A DNA stretch of 64,000 nucleotides from Atopobiaceae bacterium (GTDB lineage: Bacteria; Actinomycetota; Coriobacteriia; Coriobacteriales; Atopobiaceae), in assembly GCA_022483015.1 (NCBI GenBank), contig JAKVOB010000001.1, forward strand, positions 558,001-622,000, in the 5' to 3' direction. The notes below the pieces were generated by a model. The model saw nothing but the letters and a program-made list of their open reading frames with translations. It searched no databases and was not told the DNA's origin. Shown here one piece after another: positions 53,836-63,100 of this stretch. The stretch's first letter is position 1, and the number at the start of each line of letters is the position of its first letter. Both the position numbers and the translations under genes were made by a program.

Positions 53836-53969
53836 GCGTTTCAGACGCTGGTCTGGTGGTAGTGATACTTCATGCAAAGGAGAGCCAAATTGATGCGAGA
53901 GAAGCAGATTGATTCCCATGGGTTGGCCTCTCTAGAGGGCCTGTTTGCTTAGTAAATCGGTTCACTGGG

Positions 53970-54000
53970 TTGTGAATCTGATACCAGTTGTGAATATACT
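53970..54000 (+). promoter_or_regulatory. Candidate promoter with direct repeats before the second giant gene
   Basis: The 433-base gap 53755-54187 is A/T-richer than its surroundings. GTTGTGAAT occurs at 53969-53977 and again at 53987-53995, 18 bases apart; the second copy runs into TATACT (53995-54000), a -10 candidate. A further TATACT (54064-54069) sits inside the inverted repeat GCAAGT/ACTTGC (54055-54072). I cannot decide which is used. Confidence 0.35.
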
Positions 54001-54187
54001 CTGAATGTTCTTCGAAAGGCGGAAAACCATTGCCAGGCGGAACTAAACGTGGTCGCAAGTGTTTATACTTGCATCAGGCTAAAGGTATGTCTTATAGATG
54101 GCATCCCGATGGCACGACGAAGTGTTCCTGTCGTCACGTGGGAGCGGTCGACAGGGTCATATACGGGTACTACGGCTGAGATTGGTG

Positions 54188-57100
54188 ATGCAAGTGCTGA
54201 AGCGAACGGGAAGCAACTCAAGTTGGTTCGGGTCTGGTCACGAGGGTCTGAAGAAGGCCTTGACCGTGCTTGTCACGGTGACCATGGTCTCCTCCTCGGT
54301 CCCGACCGAGGCATTCAGCGCGGTCGCGTCTGCGACGACGGCAGCGACAAGCGCCGCGACGACGACAGCCACCACCACGGCGGCGTCGTCCGAGGACACG
54401 ACGAAGTCTGACTCCGCTGCCACTTCGTCCTCAAGCTCAAGCTCAAGCTCTTCCGCGGAGGGGACGACGGATGCCGCCGGCTCCTCGACCTCTGCTGACG
54501 TGGACACCCAGATCGAACTCAGCCTCGATCTTGGGAATGCCTACATCACCTATCTCAATCAGAATATCTCGCTCCCGACCGATTCTGTGACCGTCCCGAC
54601 CTCCAAGGCCTTCGACTTCTCCGTTACGGCGGACTCGGGCTATGAGGTCACGGCCGTGGAGACCGTCCTCGACGGTACGACCACCAAGCTCGTCCAGAAG
54701 GATGACGGCACCTACGAGGTCGACACCTCCGCCCTCGTCAAGGGGACGCAGATCAAGATCGAGACGGCTGCGGTTGCGAGCGACGAGGTCGACTCCTCCG
54801 CTGTTGCAATCACGGATTCCGCGTCGACGACGGATCAGGCATCGGAGGTCGGCACCGAAAGCCGTCCGGCCGTCGAGCTCTACGGCGAGGCCAACGGAAC
54901 TACCGTGAAGGTAACTGCTCCTGAGGGCGCGCTCCCCGAGGGAGTGCAGCTTTCGGTAAGCCCCGCAAGTAGCCAGGCTGTTGAGAGCGCGATTACCAAT
55001 ACGGTCGAAGCGGAGGGAAAGACCCTTCAGGATTCGAATGCCCTTAATGTCACGCTTTTCGACAAGGACGGCAATGAGATTGAGCCTTCGGGCGACGTGA
55101 ACGTCACCTTCTTCAATAGCAATGTCAATGGTGACGAGGTAAGCGTTTATCGTGTGGCCGATGATGCCTCGAGTGTCCAGGCTATCGGTACGCTCCAGGC
55201 TGACAACAGCATCCAGAGTTTCCAGACTGACCACTTCACAATATATGTCGTGACCGCAGAGGGCACGCCGCGCATCGCGACGTACAACTTCCTTGACGCC
55301 AGCGGCAGCACCCTGAGTTCACAGATGGTCAAGACCGGCGACACGCTGTATGAGCCAGAGGCTCCGGTCGTATCGGGAGAGGTCTTCAAGGGATGGTCCT
55401 CAGACGGGGGAAAGACCCTCTTCACCAACTTTGGCGTGCAGACCATTGATTCCACGGACACCATTAATCTCACTGCTGTCTATGACGAGACCTACTACGT
55501 ATTCTTCAAGGACGGTACCGGCGATGACGCGCGTGTTGTCGCGACGCGCGAGGCTGTGGATGGCCAGACCGTAGACACCACGGGTGTCACGTTCCCTCTG
55601 GACCTTAACAAGGCGATCACTGGCTGGTATACGGATGCGGCTCTTACCAACAAGGTCGACTCTGTGACGATCGACAAGGCCAATGTCACGCTGTATCCCA
55701 AGGTCGAGACAGGCAATTGGGTTACCTATGAGTCCAACGGCGGCACGTTCATCTCGCCCCAGTTCATCCAGCCGGGCAGCACGGTATCGGAGCCTACGGC
55801 ACCGGCGCGTTCCGGTTATACGTTCGATGGCTGGTACGACAACGAAGCCTGCACGGGTAGCGCGTACTCCTTTGGTTCTGAGCCGACGAGCGCCGTCACC
55901 CTTTATGCCAAGTGGACGCCGAAGGACGATACGAGTTACACCATCATCTATTGGACCGAGAACGCGAACGACGACGGCTACACCTATGAATCGTCGAGTA
56001 CTGCGACAGGACAGACGGGCAGCACGGTCGCGCTGAGTGACGATCAGACGTCAACGAGCCATATCAACTCGTCCTACAACGCGTACTTCACGTACAAGAG
56101 CTGCGACAGTGGGGTTGTCATTAATGGTGATGGCTCGAGTGTCGTCAATGTCTACTTCTCAAGAAATGCGTATACGGTCACCTTCAATCTCGCGCAACAA
56201 GGGGGTTGGGGCAACAGCAATACGATGACCATCGGTGGTACTTCCTATTCCACCTGGGGCACGAGCTATTCGTTCACTGCCAAGTACGATTCCGATATCA
56301 GTGAGCTCTGGCCCACCGCCTCGAATTTCCAGTCCGGTAACCAGTTCTATGGATGGTCGATTCCGAACCAGAGCAGCACGGCCGTATCCAAGCGCCTGAC
56401 CATGACGAGCGACCTCTGCTCGGCGAGTGGGCTGGACGTTACGGCAAACTATGGGACCACTTGCCTCGACCACCTGTATTACATGATTGAGAGCCTAGAC
56501 CAGTCGAGCCCGGCAAACGGGAACAGCCGTATTCTCTACAGCGGTAAGTACTATGACAAGAGCACTGCTTACTCACAGGATGCAAATTCCCAGGGCCGCA
56601 ATTGGGGACAGAAGGCAATCAGCGGGACGACTGCTGTCGGGACGACGCAGACCGTGCTTCAGAGCAGTGGAGGAGGATTTGGTGGGAGCACTCCTACCGA
56701 GAGGAACGTTTTCCTCTACTACAACCGTGACTCATATACGATTGACTTTCATAACAACGACGAGCTTGAGGAAAGCAAGACGCTCGTCTATGGTTCCGAT
56801 ATCTCGAATTTGAATCACACACCGGCAAAGCCTGCTGCCTACGGCGATTTGCCATACGAGTTCGAAGGTTGGTATACGACTGCCGACCTAGTTCAGAAGT
56901 ATGACTGGACTGGGGCGACGATGCCCTCCAGCAACCTGGCTCTTTATGCCAAGTGGGTACTTCCTACCTATACTGTCACCTATTACACCGATATGAGCGG
57001 GGCAAATGGTGCTCAGACCATAAGTGATTTGCCTTATGGCTCAACTGTGAGCAAGGACTCACTCCCTGCTATTACTGTTCCCGATGGATATGAGTGGGTC

Positions 57101-60100
57101 GGGTGGGCCACGCGCTCTGGGAGCGAAGGGCACTATACCTATTCCCTCTATAGCTTCGATACGCAGCTGCAGTCCGACGAGACGCTCTATCCGTACTACA
57201 TCCGTACTGGCCAGGTCGGAATCACTTACATGGCAAATGGCGGCTCAGGTACTACGACCGATTCCATGGGATATGCAGAGGGGAGTAGTGCCGAGGTCCT
57301 CGCCAACGGCTTCGCGGCTCCCGAGGGTAAGGTGTTCCTTGGCTGGAACACCGCTGCCGATGGTACGGGTACCACGTATTATCCTGGGTATGCCATTGAG
57401 ATGGCGGACACGTCAATAACCCTTTATGCGCAGTGGGGAGATACGCCTCAGTCGACGACCCTGACTTATAACGCCAATGGTGGAACTGGCTCGAACGTAA
57501 CCGTTGACCTTGCCAACAATGGTGCGGCGACCGTCACGGGCTGCTCGTTCGAGGCTCCCAAGAGCATGACGTTCCTTGGCTGGAACACTGCTTCCGATGG
57601 TTCTGGAACTAGCTATAAGGCCGGCGATGTCGTTCGCGTTGACGTGCTTACGCCGAACACGAATACGCTATATGCCCAGTGGGCAAAGCTAGATGCGTCT
57701 GACTACAACGCTACCTATGATGGCTTTGCTCATTCCGAGACCGCTTCGGTCGAGGCCAACAGCGCACTGGTTGCTGCTGGTTATTCCGTTGTATATAGCA
57801 CTGACAATGTCAACTGGTCGAGTGAGGCCCCGAGTATCACTGATGTCGGGACAAAGACTATCTATGCAAAGGCGACGCAGACTGGTTACGCGGACATCAC
57901 TACCAGTTATAAGCTCACGGTCACCGCGGCCCCGCTCAAGGTGACGACGCCCAGCACCAGCAAGGTCTACGACGGCTCCGCCCTCACGGCGGACGGCAAG
58001 CTCGAGGGCCTCGTCGCCCACGAGACGGCGACCTTCGCCACCACCGGCACGCAGACCGAGGTCGGCAAGTCGACCAACGCCTACACGCTCGCGTGGGACG
58101 GCACGGCCAAGCAGTCCAACTACCAGCTCACCGAGGACCTCGGCACCCTCGAGGTCACCACGGCCGACATCACCGACACGACCCGCTTCACGGTCTCGCA
58201 GCCGGCCGACGTCACCTACGACGGCGCCGAGCAGAAGCAGGCCGTCACGGTGGCCGACGCCACCACGGGCAAGGGCCTCGTGGAGGGCACCGACTACACG
58301 CTCTCCTACACCGAGGACGTGACCAACGTCGGCACCGTCACGGTGACCGTCACCGGCACCGGCGACTACGCCGGCACCACGGACCGCTCCTACAAGATCA
58401 CCGCGGCCCCGCTCAAGGTGACGACGCCCAGCACCAGCAAGGTCTACGACGGCTCCGCCCTCACGGCGGACGGCAAGCTCGAGGGCCTCGTCGCCCACGA
58501 GACGGCGACCTTCGCCACCACCGGCACGCAGACCGAGGTCGGCAAGTCGACCAACGCCTACACGCTCGCGTGGGACGGCACGGCCAAGCAGTCCAACTAC
58601 CAGCTCACCGAGGACCTCGGCACCCTCGAGGTCACCACGGCCGACATCACCGACACGACCCGCTTCACGGTCTCGCAGCCGGCCGACGTCACCTACGACG
58701 GCGCCGAGCAGAAGCAGGCCGTCACGGTGGCCGACGCCACCACGGGCAAGGGCCTCGTGGAGGGCACCGACTACACGCTCTCCTACACCGAGGACGTGAC
58801 CAACGTCGGCACCGTCACGGTGACCGTCACCGGCACCGGCGACTACGCCGGCACCACGGACCGCTCCTACAAGATCACCGCGGCCCCGCTCAAGGTGACG
58901 ACGCCCAGCACCAGCAAGGTCTACGACGGCTCCGCCCTCACGGCGGACGGCAAGCTCGAGGGCCTCGTCGCCCACGAGACGGCGACCTTCGCCACCACCG
59001 GCACGCAGACCGAGGTCGGCAAGTCGACCAACGCCTACACGCTCGCGTGGGACGGCACGGCCAAGCAGTCCAACTACCAGCTCACCGAGGACCTCGGCAC
59101 CCTCGAGGTCACCACGGCCGACATCACCGACACGACCCGCTTCACGGTCTCGCAGCCGGCCGACGTCACCTACGACGGCGCCGAGCAGAAGCAGGCCGTC
59201 ACGGTGGCCGACGCCACCACGGGCAAGGGCCTCGTGGAGGGCACCGACTACACGCTCTCCTACACCGAGGACGTGACCAACGTCGGCACCGTCACGGTGA
59301 CCGTCACCGGCACCGGCGACTACGCCGGCACCACGGATCGCTCCTACAAGATCACCGCGGCCCCGCTCAAGGTGACGACGCCCAGCACCAGCAAGGTCTA
59401 CGACGGCTCCGCCCTCACGGCGGACGGCAAGCTCGAGGGCCTCGTCGCCCACGAGACGGCGACCTTCGCCACCACCGGCACGCAGACCGAGGTCGGCAAG
59501 TCGACCAACGCCTACACGCTCGCGTGGGACGGCACGGCCAAGCAGTCCAACTACCAGCTCACCGAGGACCTCGGCACCCTCGAGGTCACCACGGCCGACA
59601 TCACCGACACGACCCGCTTCACGGTCTCGCAGCCGGCCGACGTCACCTACGACGGCGCCGAGCAGAAGCAGGCCGTCACGGTGGCCGACGCCACCACGGG
59701 CAAGGGCCTCGTGGAGGGCACCGACTACACGCTCTCCTACACCGAGGACGTGACCAACGTCGGCACCGTCACGGTGACCGTCACCGGCACCGGCGACTAC
59801 GCCGGCACCACGGACCGCTCCTACAAGATCACCGCGGCCCCGCTCAAGGTGACGACGCCCAGCACCAGCAAGGTCTACGACGGCTCCGCCCTCACGGCGG
59901 ACGGCAAGCTCGAGGGCCTCGTCGCCCACGAGACGGCGACCTTCGCCACCACCGGCACGCAGACCGAGGTCGGCAAGTCGACCAACGCCTACACGCTCGC
60001 GTGGGACGGCACGGCCAAGCAGTCCAACTACCAGCTCACCGAGGACCTCGGCACCCTCGAGGTCACCACGGCCGACATCACCGACACGACCCGCTTCACG

Positions 60101-63100
60101 GTCTCGCAGCCGGCCGACGTCACCTACGACGGCGCCGAGCAGAAGCAGGCCGTCACGGTGGCCGACGCCACCACGGGCAAGGGCCTCGTGGAGGGCACCG
60201 ACTACACGCTCTCCTACACCGAGGACGTGACCAACGTCGGCACCGTCACGGTGACCGTCACCGGCACCGGCGACTACGCCGGCACCACGGACCGCTCCTA
60301 CAAGATCACCGCGGCCCCGCTCAAGGTGACGACGCCCAGCACCAGCAAGGTCTACGACGGCTCCGCCCTCACGGCGGACGGCAAGCTCGAGGGCCTCGTC
60401 GCCCACGAGACGGCGACCTTCGCCACCACCGGCACGCAGACCGAGGTCGGCAAGTCGACCAACGCCTACACGCTCGCGTGGGACGGCACGGCCAAGCAGT
60501 CCAACTACCAGCTCACCGAGGACCTCGGCACCCTCGAGGTCACCACGGCCGACATCACCGACACGACCCGCTTCACGGTCTCGCAGCCGGCCGACGTCAC
60601 CTACGACGGCGCCGAGCAGAAGCAGGCCGTCACGGTGGCCGACGCCACCACGGGCAAGGGCCTCGTGGAGGGCACCGACTACACGCTCTCCTACACCGAG
60701 GACGTGACCAACGTCGGCACCGTCACGGTGACCGTCACCGGCACCGGCGACTACGCCGGCACCACGGACCGCTCCTACAAGATCACCGCGGCCCCGCTCA
60801 AGGTGACGACGCCCAGCACCAGCAAGGTCTACGACGGCTCCGCCCTCACGGCGGACGGCAAGCTCGAGGGCCTCGTCGCCCACGAGACGGCGACCTTCGC
60901 CACCACCGGCACGCAGACCGAGGTCGGCAAGTCGACCAACGCCTACACGCTCGCGTGGGACGGCACGGCCAAGCAGTCCAACTACCAGCTCACCGAGGAC
61001 CTCGGCACCCTCGAGGTCACCACGGCTACGCTTACTATTTCTGCTAATAGCAGCGGCAAGATGCTTGGACAAGATGATCCTGCGCTTACATATTCATATA
61101 CGGGTGCAGTCGACGGTGAGACTCCCGGTTTCACGGGCAATATTGAACGGGTGGCAGGCGAGGCTGCCGGGGATTATGCCATTAATGAAGGCACGCTCGG
61201 TGTTGTAGACAACGGTGCGTTCATTGCCTCTAACTATTCTGTGGTCTATGTCCCCGCGATGTTCTCCATTACTTCAGATGCGGGAGCTCTCGGCATAACG
61301 AAGCTGCTTACCAATCAAGGTACTGGTGCTGACGGCGCCTTTAAGGTCGGCGAGACTGCAACCTTTGTCATCACTGTCACCAATAACAGCGATTTCGACA
61401 TTGTCGGCGCTGTAGTTAACGACGTTATTAGTAATGCCACTGGAACGGTTATGGTAAATCCGGGTAACGGTTACACGGTTTCTGGAACGGCTGCCACTGT
61501 CGCTGACCTCGCGCCAAAGGAGAGCATCGCCATTACTGCTTCCTACGAGGTTACCCAAGCAGACGTCGATGCTAATGCCGGTATTACTAACATTGCCACT
61601 GCGGAAGTCCCCGGCGGAGAGAATCCAACGCCAACTGATCCCGTACCAGTTCCGACCGACAAGCAACACCCCTCCTACACCACGGCCAAGACCGTCACCA
61701 ACAAGGGCACCGGCGAGGACGGCGCCTTCAAGGCCGGCGAGACCGTCGACTTCGACATCACCGTCAAGAACACCGGCAACACGACCCTCACCGACACGCT
61801 CGTCTCCGACGACCTCGCCGGCGCGACGGTCGTCGCGGGTGACGGCTACGCCGTGAACGCCGACGGCACCGCCACGGTCTCCTCGATCGCGCCGAACACG
61901 TCCGCCATTGTCAAGGCCACCTACACGGTCACCCAGGCCGACATCGACGCGGGCACCGTCACCAACGCCGCCACCGTCACGCCGTCCGACCCCAAGGTCG
62001 ACCCCGAGAAGCCGGACGTCGTCGTCCCGGTCGCCAAGCTGACCACCACCAAGGCGGTCACCTCCACCGGCACCGGCGAGGACGGCACCTACAAGGCCGG
62101 TGACGTCGTCACCTACGACATCACCGTCACCAACACCGGCAACACCGACCTCGCGGGCATCACCGTCTCCGACGAGATGTCCGACGGCGGCACCGCCGCG
62201 CTCTCCGACTCGGCCGCCTTCGACCTGGCCGCCGGCCAGACCAAGACCATCACGGCCACCTACACGGTGACCCAGGCCGACGTCGACGCCGGCACGACCG
62301 TCACCAACGTGGCCACCGCCACGTCCAAGGGCGGCACGACCGACCCGTCCGACCCCGCGCCCTTCACGCCCGAGGCCCAGAACAAGGCCTACACCACGGC
62401 CAAGACCGTCACCAACAAGGGCACCGGCGAGGACGGCGCCTTCAAGGCCGGCGAGACCGTCGACTTCGACATCACCGTCAAGAACACCGGCAACACGACC
62501 CTCACCGACACGCTCGTCTCCGACGACCTCGCCGGCGCGACGGTCGTCGCGGGTGACGGCTACGCCGTGAACGCCGACGGCACCGCCACGGTCTCCTCGA
62601 TCGCGCCGAACACCTCCGCCATTGTCAAGGCCACCTACACGGTCACCCAGGCCGACATCGACGCGGGCACCGTCACCAACGCCGCCACCGTCACGCCGTC
62701 CGACCCCAAGGTCGACCCCGAGAAGCCGGACGTCGTCGTCCCGGTCGCCAAGCTGACCACCACCAAGGCGGTCACCTCCACCGGCACCGGCGAGGACGGC
62801 ACCTACAAGGCCGGTGACGTCGTCACCTACGACATCACCGTCACCAACACCGGCAACACCGACCTCGCGGGCATCACCGTCTCCGACGAGATGTCCGACG
62901 GCGGCACCGCCGCGCTCTCCGACTCGGCCGCCTTCGACCTGGCCGCCGGCCAGACCAAGACCATCACGGCCACCTACACGGTGACCCAGGCCGACGTCGA
63001 CGCCGGCACGACCGTCACCAACGTGGCCACCGCCACGTCCAAGGGCGGCACGACCGACCCGTCCGACCCCGCGCCCTTCACGCCCGAGGCCCAGAACAAG

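Noticed and set aside
53755-54187. Insertion sequence or transposon remnant in the A/T-richer gap
   Set aside because: No transposase fragment and no paired terminal repeats with target duplication; only short repeats and promoter-like boxes are seen.
54049-54411. A separate 120-residue gene at the start of the second giant gene
   Set aside because: It overlaps the signal-peptide frame, has no ribosome site and no recognisable protein features.
57921-61026. CRISPR array
   Set aside because: The repeats are 477 bp, contiguous, coding and without unique spacers.
58093-61047. A 984-residue plus-strand frame in the same array, rich in His, Arg and Gly
   Set aside because: Out-of-frame reading of the array with no start signal; the composition is typical of a shadow frame in GC-rich DNA.
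57689-61072. An 1127-residue minus-strand open frame across the 477-bp array
   Set aside because: It is the antisense shadow of the repeats. The unit is a multiple of three and very GC-rich, so all copies stay open in the same frame. The plus-strand product continues a secreted protein.
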